A stretch of DNA of 11,102 nucleotides from Verrucomicrobiota bacterium (GCA_003219345.1 QHOP01000232.1:1-11102), one strand, 5' to 3'; positions 1-6,261 are shown, numbered from the stretch's first letter. Numbers and translations: made by a program. The notes: generated by a model not told the origin, from the sequence alone.

Positions 1-522
1 GCAGACGTCGAACACATCATGCCCCAAACACTCACACCCCAATGGCGACATGACCTTGGCACAGAGGCGGACCGCATTCATTCCCGATGGTTGCACACGC
101 CCGGAAACCTAACGTTGAGTGCTTACAATCAATCGCTGGCGAATCGCACGTTCGGGGAAAAGCGCCAGCATTACGCGCGGAGCAATATCGGAATGACGCG
201 CGAACTCGCCTCTCTCGAGCGTTGGAGCGAAGCAGAGATTCAGCGCCGGGGCGAGTCCATGGCGGAAATCGCATCCAAAATTTGGGTCGGTCCGATCCAG
301 CCATACGTAGCTCCGCCTGCCTCGGTCGGGACGCGTGAGTTAAGCCCGGAAGATCCCGGGAGCCTGTTTTACACGCACATCTTGGAGGGAAATTTTGGAC
401 TAGCACGCGTATCCAATTGGAGGGAGTTGGTTGACTGCGCAGTGAGAACGTCGAGCCAAAAAGGCGTCGCATTTGCTGTCTTGGAACAGATCGCAGGCGC
501 AAAAGACCAGAATCCTGGATAG
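1..522 (+). CDS. GmrSD/DUF262-type nuclease, C-terminal part (DUF1524), ended by an early TAG
   Basis: Reading frame 1 is open from the first base, so the gene starts outside the window. Its first residues, ADVEHIMPQTL, match the start of the DUF1524 (GmrSD C-terminal, HNH/His-Me finger-like) nuclease domain; the histidine is residue 5 of the visible part. The supporting family motif GNLTLSAYNQSL..F.EKR lies at about residues 35-54, followed by the usual W/KIW-rich end of the domain near residue 95. In this family an upstream DUF262 domain (ParB-like NTPase) controls cleavage, and known members such as GmrSD restrict modified phage DNA. That role is family knowledge, not shown here. The frame hits TAG at 520-522, but in-frame sequence beyond it resembles the normal C-terminal domain, so the visible product is probably truncated. 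The next gene is a RES-domain protein in the same transcription unit. The family call is firm; whether the gene still works is unclear. Confidence 0.85.
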   Translation, partial: ADVEHIMPQTLTPQWRHDLGTEADRIHSRWLHTPGNLTLSAYNQSLANRTFGEKRQHYARSNIGMTRELASLERWSEAEIQRRGESMAEIASKIWVGPIQPYVAPPASVGTRELSPEDPGSLFYTHILEGNFGLARVSNWRELVDCAVRTSSQKGVAFAVLEQIAGAKDQNPG

Positions 523-711
523 GGGCATTTCCGGCAGATTGATGGCACAAGCCTATGGGTGCGAGGCATGGACGCAAATCAGTGTTGGCAGCGATCCCTT
601 CGGCTGGCACAGCGAGCGAACATTGACATCAAAGTCCTCGTCGAGTGGGAAGATGCCGAAGGCGCAGCCCATCCGGGTGAAAGAGCAATGTTGCGTTGGT
701 CCTCTCGATGA
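523..711 (+). pseudogene. Detached C-terminal domain of the DUF262/DUF1524 protein, beyond the in-frame TAG
   Basis: This stretch continues frame 1 after the TAG at 520-522 without any shift. It encodes 62 residues ending in TGA at 709-711. It contains GTSLWVRGMDAN (about residues 8-19), VEWEDAEGAAHPGE and MLRW near the end. I recognise this pattern (a G-x-DAN-x-x-W segment, then a W-rich, AA-x-PG strand pair) from the C-terminal domains of long DUF262/DUF1524 proteins. The terminal TGA overlaps the ATG of the RES gene as ATGA, as expected for translationally coupled neighbours. This suggests the ancestral gene ended at 711 rather than 522. It is either a nonsense-mutated remnant or, less likely, reached by stop-codon readthrough. 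No separate start with a ribosome binding site is evident. Confidence 0.7.
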
Positions 712-1511
712 ATGCTTTTGAATCGGAACGTTCATTTTGGGATTTCGCTCGGACAGTCAGATCAGAGCGTCGCTTTATTTTCGATGGGAAAGCTGGGAGT
801 TTCTTGGCCGCGGTCAGAGTGGCCAGCCACGCCCGCGCCCGCGTTCTAAAGGCCGGTCGCGGCTTTTACCGCGCTCAAGTTGGTTCTGAGTTTGCCCCGG
901 AAGATGAAATGGGCATCAAGGCAGAATGCCCTTTGTCTGTCACCCGGATGGTCCCAGACCCAATGTACATAAAGCGCGGTGGACGAGCTAATCCTTCGGG
1001 CTTTGCGTACCTCTATCTGGCAACCGATGAACGGACGGCGCTGGCTGAGATGCGCCCTTGGGTCGGAGAATCGTTGACTCTCGCCATTTTCGAGATTCAG
1101 AAAGATATCAATATCGTTGTCTGTCAGGCTGGGCCAGAGGACCTAGGCGTGCGGCTTTTTGAAGAAAGCCATTCACCAGAAAAAATTGATCAATACGTAT
1201 GGAACGATATCAGCAGAGCCTTTGGTCGACCGGTGAACCGAGAGGATCAGGAGAGCGCCTATCTGCCAACACAAATTCTTGCAGAAACCTTCAGGGCGGA
1301 AGGGTTTGATGGCCTCGCATACCGAAGCGGTCTGGAGCGAGGAACAAACGTCGTTCTGTTCGACCATCGCATCGCTAATTTAACTCACCGCTTCGTTTAC
1401 GCGTTGCAGAAGGTCCGGTACGACTTCGCGGCCCTCCCCAATTTCGCTATTCATAGAGTGAAGGACAGCGGACGCCAAGTCATTGATGAAATTCACGCTG
1501 AGTCTCCCTGA
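708..1511 (+). CDS. RES-domain protein, probable NAD+-degrading toxin-family enzyme
   Basis: The product is a 267-residue protein with a RES domain in its C-terminal two thirds. The three signature residues are visible: Arg in FYRAQ (R55), Glu in the segment GGRANPSGFAYLYLA..TALAEMRP (E114), and Ser in DGLAYRSG (S207), followed by the family motif GTNVVLFD (residues 212-219). Characterised RES proteins such as MbcT and ParT act on NAD+ (phosphorolysis) or ADP-ribosylate targets, usually paired with an Xre/MbcA antitoxin. None is seen here. The partner is instead the DUF262/DUF1524 nuclease gene, whose frame ends in the ATGA overlapping this start. I chose ATG 708 over the upstream TTG at 696 because of that overlap. 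The first 50 or so residues form an extra N-terminal region before the core, as in longer RES proteins. A role in defence or abortive infection is an inference from the neighbour. Confidence 0.85.
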   Translation: MNAFESERSFWDFARTVRSERRFIFDGKAGSFLAAVRVASHARARVLKAGRGFYRAQVGSEFAPEDEMGIKAECPLSVTRMVPDPMYIKRGGRANPSGFAYLYLATDERTALAEMRPWVGESLTLAIFEIQKDINIVVCQAGPEDLGVRLFEESHSPEKIDQYVWNDISRAFGRPVNREDQESAYLPTQILAETFRAEGFDGLAYRSGLERGTNVVLFDHRIANLTHRFVYALQKVRYDFAALPNFAIHRVKDSGRQVIDEIHAESP

Positions 1512-1678
1512 GAAGCGGAGCACTTGGCTCCTCCGTACGAGCGAGAAGAACCTTCAAACCTTCGCGAAAAGTCGGCGCGGGGGACCGCGAGCCAGCCCAC
1601 CAACTGGCTTGCCGGCGGACGAAATCCCGGAAGCGGCCAGCCTTGACGCCACCACCGGAGAATAAACTTCGTCGCCTG

Positions 1679-1702
1679 GTAGCAGTCGAGGTCACGAGAC
1701 CC
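1679..1702 (+). repeat. REP element R1 (diverged, left arm of upstream pair)
   Basis: A 24-bp copy starting GTAGCAG in the + orientation. It matches the downstream copy at 2394-2417 at 18 of 24 positions and shares CACTT just after it. Two pairs of differences (positions 8/21 C-G to T-A, and 12/17 C-G to G-C) are compensatory and preserve a hairpin. It faces R2 across a 30-bp spacer. Confidence 0.7.
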
Positions 1703-1732
1703 ACTTCAATTTGGTTGTCGGGCTTTCAGTCA

Positions 1733-1756
1733 GAGCCTCCTTACGTCGGCTGCTAC
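1733..1756 (-). repeat. REP element R2 (right arm of upstream pair)
   Basis: On the + strand it reads GAGCCTCCTTACGTCGG and ends in TGCTAC. It is a perfect inverted copy of the 24 bp at 2394-2417 and a perfect direct copy of 2464-2487. The GTAG foot lies on the - strand. It sits 59 bp before the chosen transposase start. Confidence 0.9.
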
Positions 1757-1815
1757 GAAATGAACACGCAGCTCTGGATTCCCAACCGCCCGGCAGATAC
1801 GATTCCGGCCTCGCA

Positions 1816-2397
1816 ATGAACGAACCAAACCTGAATCGGCGCTTTTATCTCCCGCGCCTGCCGCGCGAATACTACCAAGGCGACGCCGTAGTTCACTGGA
1901 CGCTTCCCATCTCACACCGTCGAGAAGGCTGGCTGGACGAGCGGTTCCACTCGGCGTTCCGCGAGATGCTGCTCCACACCGCCGCACGTGAGCGATTATT
2001 CTGCCCGACCTACTGCCTTCTGCCCGATCATCTGCACTTGGTTTGGATGGGGCTGCGGCCGGATTCCGACCAACTCAATGGCATGGCCTTCCTGCGAACG
2101 CATCTTGAACCCAAACTCGCGCCGCAGAAATTCCAACAGCAAGCGCACGACCACGTGCTCAAGGAAGAAGAGCGGCGACGGAACGCCTTCGTCCGAGTCT
2201 GCAATTACATCCTGGAAAATCCGCTGCGAGCAGAACTGGTGAAGCATCCGACGGAATGGACGTTCAACGGCGCAGTCGTGCCCGGCTACCCGACGCTCCA
2301 TCCGCTCCAAGACGATTTCTGGCCGAAGTTCTGGAAGCTGTACGGTCAGGCGAAGCACCCGGACGCGGAGAAAATCCGTCGCCCTCCTATCCGGTAG
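1816..2397 (+). CDS. REP-associated tyrosine transposase (RAYT, Y1-HUH family)
   Basis: This 193-residue protein carries the two hallmarks of the IS200-like/RAYT family. One is the HUH metal-binding motif in LLPDHLHLVWMG (H72 and H74). The other is the nucleophilic tyrosine in VCNYILENPLRAELV (Y131), where NYIxxNPxRAxL is the typical helix. Family enzymes nick and rejoin single-stranded DNA at repeat hairpins through a 5'-phosphotyrosine link. The frame is open further upstream to 1711, but that stretch translates a REP copy, so ATG 1816, followed by the RAYT-like NRRFYLPRLPREYY, is preferred. The stop codon TAG (2395-2397) lies inside the GTAG foot of repeat R3. Length and motifs look intact, so an active enzyme is possible. 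It probably acts on the adjacent repeats rather than moving as a simple insertion sequence. Confidence 0.88.
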   Translation: MNEPNLNRRFYLPRLPREYYQGDAVVHWTLPISHRREGWLDERFHSAFREMLLHTAARERLFCPTYCLLPDHLHLVWMGLRPDSDQLNGMAFLRTHLEPKLAPQKFQQQAHDHVLKEEERRRNAFVRVCNYILENPLRAELVKHPTEWTFNGAVVPGYPTLHPLQDDFWPKFWKLYGQAKHPDAEKIRRPPIR

Positions 2398-2417
2398 CAG
2401 CCGACGTAAGGAGGCTC
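2394..2417 (+). repeat. REP element R3 (left arm of downstream pair, overlaps transposase stop)
   Basis: The 24-bp repeat starts GTAGCAGCCGACG and ends GAGGCTC. It can fold as AGCC/GGCT with tandem G-A mismatches, a C-G closing pair and a GTAA loop. It is identical to R2 and R4 in inverted orientation. Its GTAG supplies the transposase stop codon. Confidence 0.92.
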
Positions 2418-2425
2418 ACTTTTTA

Positions 2426-2456
2426 AACGCGGAACGCGGAGTGCGGAACGCGGAAT
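2426..2456 (+). repeat. 7-bp tandem repeat tract in the REP pair spacer
   Basis: Four units of AACGCGG (the third is AGTGCGG) followed by AAT, 31 bp in all. The tract fills most of the 46-bp spacer between R3 and R4. A tract of the same length and unit structure lies inside the DUF1501 gene at 4974-5004. Confidence 0.85.
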
Positions 2457-2463
2457 TGAGTTA

Positions 2464-2487
2464 GAGCCTCCTTACGTCGGCTGCTAC
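2464..2487 (-). repeat. REP element R4 (right arm of downstream pair)
   Basis: Identical over 24 bp to R2 and a perfect inverted copy of R3, with the GTAG foot on the - strand. With R3 it forms a REPIN-like inverted pair that could extrude as a long hairpin. Confidence 0.92.
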
Positions 2488-2578
2488 GAGTTCAATTGCT
2501 TTGTCGCCAGCGTTGTTGCGGAGGCTTGGGTTTGGTTCGGCTACGCCGCAAGCACTTTTTCGGCGCGCCAAAAAAATA

Positions 2579-2602
2579 GAGCCTTGTCACCTCGGATGCT
2601 AC
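2579..2602 (-). repeat. REP element R5 (solitary, diverged, overlaps creatininase-family stop)
   Basis: It matches R4 at 19 of 24 positions. It shares with R1 the swapped closing pair (G at position 12, C at 17), suggesting a second repeat subfamily. Its GTAG foot (2602 down to 2599 on the - strand) contains the TAG stop of the gene at 2599-3492. No inverted partner is visible nearby. Confidence 0.65.
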
Positions 2603-3492
2603 AGGGACTTCTGGTTCCAGGGCATGGGCATGGTCGGCTTCCTGCGATGGCGATCGCTGCGCTGGTCTTTCGGCCGGTCCTTGAACCAGTTGATAAAACG
2701 CACGAGTTGCTTGACGGCTTCTTCGTAGGCGCGTTTGCCTTTATCGGCGCTGGCCAATTCCGCGTCACCCAAAACACCCGTCTCACTGTAACTGCTGGTC
2801 CAGGAGATGAGCGTCGCCGGCCCAGCGGCGAAAAGGTCCACCCAATTGAACGGGCTGTTCTCTTCGTTAAAGCTGATCACACCGCTCTTGATCCGGTCTT
2901 TGCGCACGTTGTCACCGTCCAGAAAAAGATACAACGAGGTCTCCAATTCACAGGCATGCGCGCAGCCACCGGGAAACTTGCTCTGCCGCCAGCGGGACAG
3001 GAATTGCTTGTCCACCGTGAGCAGGTTCCACCACCCGCAAAGGATGCATTCGGCATCGGTTTCCAGGTTGGTGCGGCGGGCGACCAGGTCGAGGTTCGGC
3101 ATGTTGGAACCATGGCCGTTGAGCAGGAGGATTTTTTTGAAACCGTGGTAAGCCAGCGATTTCGTGATGTCGAGCACGTGGTCGATGAAGTGTTGGTAGT
3201 GATTGTTGATGGTGCCGGGAAAATCCATGACGTGGCCGGTGTAGCCGTAGCAAACGGTGGGAAGCACGAGCATCTTATCCGGAATCAGCCGGCCGGCGCC
3301 GCGAGCGATCCCGGTGGGGCAGACGATATCCACATCGAGCGGCAGATGGGCGCCGTGCTGTTCCACCGCCCCGCAGGGGACCACACAGACCTTGCCGAGG
3401 TCCACGGCGTCGTTGATTTCGGGCCAGGTCAGTTTTTCGTAACGGAATTCGGTGGCAGCGCGTGACGCTCTCGTTCGTTTCCGCGGTTTCAT
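2599..3492 (-). CDS. Creatininase-family amidohydrolase
   Basis: The 297-residue product has the metal-site motifs of the creatininase/creatinine amidohydrolase family in order: CGAVEQHGAHLPLDVD (E44, H46, D55), LLLNGHGSN (H127) and AHACELETS (E184 region). The family hydrolyses linear or cyclic amide bonds with two metal ions. Members include creatininase, formamide hydrolases and the MftE maturation peptidase, so the substrate cannot be read from the sequence. The protein should be cytoplasmic; no signal peptide is seen. I start it at ATG 3492 because an upstream extension to 3630 would translate a dispersed repeat (3555-3580) into a low-quality leader. It follows the mandelate-racemase-type gene on the same strand after 180 bases, so the two may be co-transcribed. 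The stop codon TAG lies in the REP copy R5. The polar, arginine-rich tail may have been altered where the repeat meets the gene. Confidence 0.85.
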   Translation of the reverse strand: MKPRKRTRASRAATEFRYEKLTWPEINDAVDLGKVCVVPCGAVEQHGAHLPLDVDIVCPTGIARGAGRLIPDKMLVLPTVCYGYTGHVMDFPGTINNHYQHFIDHVLDITKSLAYHGFKKILLLNGHGSNMPNLDLVARRTNLETDAECILCGWWNLLTVDKQFLSRWRQSKFPGGCAHACELETSLYLFLDGDNVRKDRIKSGVISFNEENSPFNWVDLFAAGPATLISWTSSYSETGVLGDAELASADKGKRAYEEAVKQLVRFINWFKDRPKDQRSDRHRRKPTMPMPWNQKSL

Positions 3493-3554
3493 GCCCAACC
3501 TGTTAATCGCCTCTGACGAGCGTGGCAATGCGGAACTAACGGTACTGTTTGTAC

Positions 3555-3580
3555 AACCACGGATAAACACGGATGAGGAA
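3555..3580 (+). repeat. Dispersed ACGGATRAAC-type repeat
   Basis: Two near-identical 10-bp units, CACGGATAAA and CACGGATGAG (3558-3577), flanked by AAC and GAA. I associate short tracts of this kind with gaps in Verrucomicrobiota and Planctomycetota genomes. It lies between the two - strand genes and argues against an upstream start for the creatininase-family gene. Confidence 0.55.
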
Positions 3581-3672
3581 ATGCTTTGGCGGCGGCTACG
3601 ACGCGATGGATTCGTCCCTCTCCATTCCAAGTTTATGAAATGGGTCGTTACGGCGATCGGGCTTGCAACCCT

Positions 3673-4734
3673 TCAATCCAACAGTCTTGCCCCGCCCGTG
3701 TATTTTGCCAGAGCGTCTGAATTCAGCTTCAATCCCAAGCCCGGTAGCGCAGGAATCGGAAGCATCCCCTCGCTGTCCAGACGCCAACCACCAAGCGCGA
3801 TCTCGTCAATGAACGGAGAACCCGTCAGATATTCCACCAGATCGGTGTCTGGAAAAGCGGATGCCAATTGCAAATCGGCCGCCAACCCGACTGCTGTGTT
3901 CCATCCGTGCGGGACGAACCGAACCCCGTTTTCCTGAGCCATCCAGGCGATACGTCGTTCCTCGCTGATGCCGCCCACTTTCGTCACGTCCGGTTGCACA
4001 ATATCAAAAGCGCCCGCTTGCAACCAGGGCTGAAACGATTGTCGGCGTGTCAGGACCTCGCCGCCGGCGATGGGAACCGGCGCCCGGCGGCGCAATTCGA
4101 CGTAATCATTCATCGCATCCGGTCGAAGTGGTTCTTCAAACCAGGTCACATGGTAGTCCGCCAGCATCTCCGCCGTTTGCAGTGCCCACTTGTAGCCTTG
4201 AGACCAGAAGGCATCGCTGCCGCCGGCATCCACCATCAGCAGCGAGTCCGGGCCGACGGCTTCCCGCCGAAATCCTTTTGCCCTGATGGCGCGCAGATGA
4301 TCGGCGAGCGGTTCGGGTTGTTGCATGAGAACAGAAGCGTAGGGCTTCACGCGCTCACGATAGCGTCCCCCCAACAACCGGCCCACCGGCTGGCCTGCGG
4401 CCTGGCCCAGCAAGTCCCAAAGCGCGATGTCAATGCCGCTGATGGCATGGGTGATGGAACCGCCGCGTCCGAGCCAAAAAGTGTTTTGGTGCAGCTTCTC
4501 GCTCACGCGCTCCGGCTCCAGCGCATTCTCACCGCGATAAAGCGGTTCCAAAACCGCCAGCGCCGCGCGCACGAGCTGATCGTTGCTGAAAACGCTGCCC
4601 AGTCCTAGCAGGCCCTCGTCGGTGTGGACAGCAACCAAAGTGTGAACGCAATCCTCAGGCCGCAGTTCATTGCTCCATCCGCCTTCCGGCGTCGCTCCAC
4701 GCAAACCGGCACATTTGATCTCGCGGATCTTCAC
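3673..4734 (-). CDS. Mandelate racemase/muconate lactonizing enzyme family protein, apparent internal deletion
   Basis: This 353-residue enolase-superfamily protein has an N-terminal capping domain (about 1-125) followed by a barrel. The barrel ligands are visible: D169 (LMVDAGG), E200 (WFEEPL) and E226 (IAGGEVL). The mandelate-racemase dyad is present as D249 (QPDVTKVGG) and H276 (VPHGWNT), with E301 after it. Family members abstract a proton alpha to a carboxylate, often in sugar-acid dehydration or epimerisation. Position 155-158 is abnormal: GFR runs straight into REAVGPD, where relatives carry roughly 20-25 more residues including the K-x-K catalytic strand. The deletion keeps frame, so the protein may fold poorly or be inactive on normal substrates. 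The start is GTG at 4732-4734, because an in-frame TAG lies five codons upstream. The substrate is unknown. Confidence 0.83.
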   Translation of the reverse strand: MKIREIKCAGLRGATPEGGWSNELRPEDCVHTLVAVHTDEGLLGLGSVFSNDQLVRAALAVLEPLYRGENALEPERVSEKLHQNTFWLGRGGSITHAISGIDIALWDLLGQAAGQPVGRLLGGRYRERVKPYASVLMQQPEPLADHLRAIRAKGFRREAVGPDSLLMVDAGGSDAFWSQGYKWALQTAEMLADYHVTWFEEPLRPDAMNDYVELRRRAPVPIAGGEVLTRRQSFQPWLQAGAFDIVQPDVTKVGGISEERRIAWMAQENGVRFVPHGWNTAVGLAADLQLASAFPDTDLVEYLTGSPFIDEIALGGWRLDSEGMLPIPALPGLGLKLNSDALAKYTGGARLLD

Positions 4735-4842
4735 ACGACGTCGCTTCTAACCGTTCTGAAGCGAATTTCCCAGAAAACTCTTGAATGACTTTAGCCTTTA
4801 TGCCGTCCAGAGCTTTTGGTAACTTGCGTGACCGAAGCCATT

Positions 4843-6261
4843 ATGACTGCGCCGAAACATTCCTTCGCCTGCGCGGGATTTCACGAGACGCGCTTTTCCC
4901 GCCGCCACGCGCTGAAGGTGGGCGGACTGGGCTTGCTGGGATTAAGCCTTCCAAAGTTGCTCGAGGCCGAGGAAACGCGGAATGCGGAACGCGGAACGCG
5001 GAATCTCCCAAAGCCACGAGCCAAATCGGTGATTTTCCTCCACCAGTTCGGCGGGCCGAGTCACATCGACATGTTCGACATGAAGCCCGAGGCGCCGGAA
5101 GGCATTCGCGGCTCGCACAAGCCGGTTTCGACGAAGGCGGACGGCATCGCGATCAGCGAGCATTTGCCGCGGCTGTGCAAAGTGATGGACAAAGTGACGC
5201 TGATTCGCTCCATGCGCCATCACATGCACAACCACAACCCGGCGTCCTACTACGCGCTCACGGGTCACGCGCCGCCGGTGGACGACATCACGCTGCGCGA
5301 TTCGCCGGAGCTGTTCCCGGCCTACGGGTCGGTCGTGGATGATCTGGCGCCGGTCAGCGGGGCGCTGCCGACGTTTGTGGCGCTGCCGTGGGTCATCGGC
5401 GATGGCACGATCACGCCGGGTCAAGGGGCGAGTTTCCTGGGGAAGGTGCACGACCCTCTGCTGGTCACGCGGGATCCTAACAAAGCGGATTTCAAACTGC
5501 CGGAGTTGAACCTGCCTGCCGGCATTACCTATGAACGGCTCATGCACCGGCGCTCGATCCAAAAAATCATTGATAAGCAATCGAGTCTGCTGGAGCACTC
5601 GGCGCAGGCGCTCGGGATGGATGCCTATTACGAAAAGGCGCTGGCGATGCTCGATTCCCCGAAATTGCGCGAAGCCTTCAACCTCTCTGCCGAACCGGAT
5701 GCGGTGCGCGACAGCTACGGGCGCACGACCTACGGGCAAAGCTGTCTGCTCGCCCGACGGCTGGTGGAAGCGGGGACGAAGTTCGTCACGGCCTATTTTT
5801 CGCCGAACATCGGCGGGGACGTGGGCAGCGGCTGGGACACACACGGGAACAACGACAAAAAGATGTTTCCGGTGCTGGAGAAGTATCACCTGCCCATGAC
5901 CGATCAGACCTTGCCGACGCTGTTGGAGGAGCTGGATCAGCGCGGGCTTTTGGACACCACCCTCGTGGTGTGGATGGGCGAGTTCGGTCGCACACCGAAG
6001 ATCAACGAGAAAGCGAGCCGCGATCATTGGCCGGACTGTTACACGGTGTTGCTGGCGGGAGGCGGGGTAAAGCGGGGTTTCGTCTATGGCGAATCGGACA
6101 AGACAGCCTCTTATCCGATCAAAGACCCGGTCCGCCCCGACGATCTGGCTGCGACGATTTACTATCTGCTGGGAATCGATCCGCACACGGAGGTTCGCGG
6201 CGCGGGCGACAGGCCGGTGCTCATTTCGGAAGGCAATCCGGTGATGGGGATCGTGGCATAA
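4843..6261 (+). CDS. Tat-exported DUF1501 family protein
   Basis: The 472-residue product opens with a twin-arginine signal, FSRRHALKVGGLGLLGLSL (R20, R21), so it is probably exported folded. The DUF1501 body follows, with the motifs FLHQFGGPSHIDMFDMKP (residues 65-82), GWDTHGNN, VVWMGEFGRTPK and DHWPDCY. DUF1501 is a branch of the alkaline phosphatase/sulfatase superfamily, abundant in Planctomycetota and Verrucomicrobiota; its biochemical role is not established. It usually sits next to a DUF1549/DUF1553 (cytochrome-like) gene, which is missing here. Residues 44-55 (ETRNAERGTRNL), just after the signal, are encoded by a 7-bp tandem repeat also found outside genes. ATG 4843 is preferred over TTG 4816, since it places the twin arginines about 20 residues in. 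The next upstream gene is divergent, starting at 4734. Confidence 0.9.
   Translation: MTAPKHSFACAGFHETRFSRRHALKVGGLGLLGLSLPKLLEAEETRNAERGTRNLPKPRAKSVIFLHQFGGPSHIDMFDMKPEAPEGIRGSHKPVSTKADGIAISEHLPRLCKVMDKVTLIRSMRHHMHNHNPASYYALTGHAPPVDDITLRDSPELFPAYGSVVDDLAPVSGALPTFVALPWVIGDGTITPGQGASFLGKVHDPLLVTRDPNKADFKLPELNLPAGITYERLMHRRSIQKIIDKQSSLLEHSAQALGMDAYYEKALAMLDSPKLREAFNLSAEPDAVRDSYGRTTYGQSCLLARRLVEAGTKFVTAYFSPNIGGDVGSGWDTHGNNDKKMFPVLEKYHLPMTDQTLPTLLEELDQRGLLDTTLVVWMGEFGRTPKINEKASRDHWPDCYTVLLAGGGVKRGFVYGESDKTASYPIKDPVRPDDLAATIYYLLGIDPHTEVRGAGDRPVLISEGNPVMGIVA
4974..5004 (+). repeat. 7-bp tandem repeat tract inside the DUF1501 gene
   Basis: Four units of AAYGCGG plus AAT, 31 bp, with the same architecture as the tract at 2426-2456 (unit order differs by single C/T and A/G changes). 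It keeps the reading frame and lies in the linker between the Tat signal and the mature domain, where an insertion would be tolerated. Confidence 0.85.

Larger units (their letters stand above)
1512..1815. other. Intergenic region between the RES gene and the transposase, holding a REP pair
   Basis: There is no convincing gene in these 304 bases. Short frames on both strands give arginine- and proline-rich peptides without recognisable motifs. The right half holds an inverted pair of REP repeats at 1679-1702 and 1733-1756. The left half (about 1540-1670) is GC-rich and may be decayed repeat or gene remnant, but I cannot assign it. No clear rho-independent terminator follows the RES stop codon. 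Confidence 0.5.
1679..2487. mobile_element. REP/RAYT module: transposase gene bracketed by two inverted REP pairs
   Basis: The unit consists of an inverted REP pair (1679-1702 and 1733-1756), a Y1-HUH transposase gene (1816-2397), and a second inverted pair (2394-2417 and 2464-2487). This is the layout known for REP-associated tyrosine transposases (RAYT, TnpA_REP), in which a domesticated IS200/IS605-like single-strand transposase recognises hairpins with a GTAG foot and disperses REP pairs (REPINs). The three copies nearest the gene (R2, R3, R4) are identical, and R1 is diverged. No target-site duplication is expected for this class, and I see none. The boundaries given are those of the outer repeats. 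Confidence 0.75.

Noticed and set aside
1480..1704. A 74-codon open frame on the - strand between RES and transposase
   Set aside because: It overlaps the RES 3' end, starts inside REP copy R1 and has low-complexity arginine-rich content.
1679..2602. The five related 24-bp repeats as a CRISPR array
   Set aside because: Copies alternate in orientation, are irregularly spaced and flank a RAYT transposase; there are no uniform spacers.
2584..3465. A 293-codon open frame on the + strand opposite the creatininase-family gene
   Set aside because: Antisense shadow; the - strand frame carries all family motifs.
3452..3937. A + strand open frame spanning the gap between the two - strand enzymes
   Set aside because: It overlaps both real genes, translates a dispersed repeat and has no motif.
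3868..4608. A 246-codon open frame on the + strand opposite the mandelate-racemase-type gene
   Set aside because: Antisense shadow with no recognisable domain.
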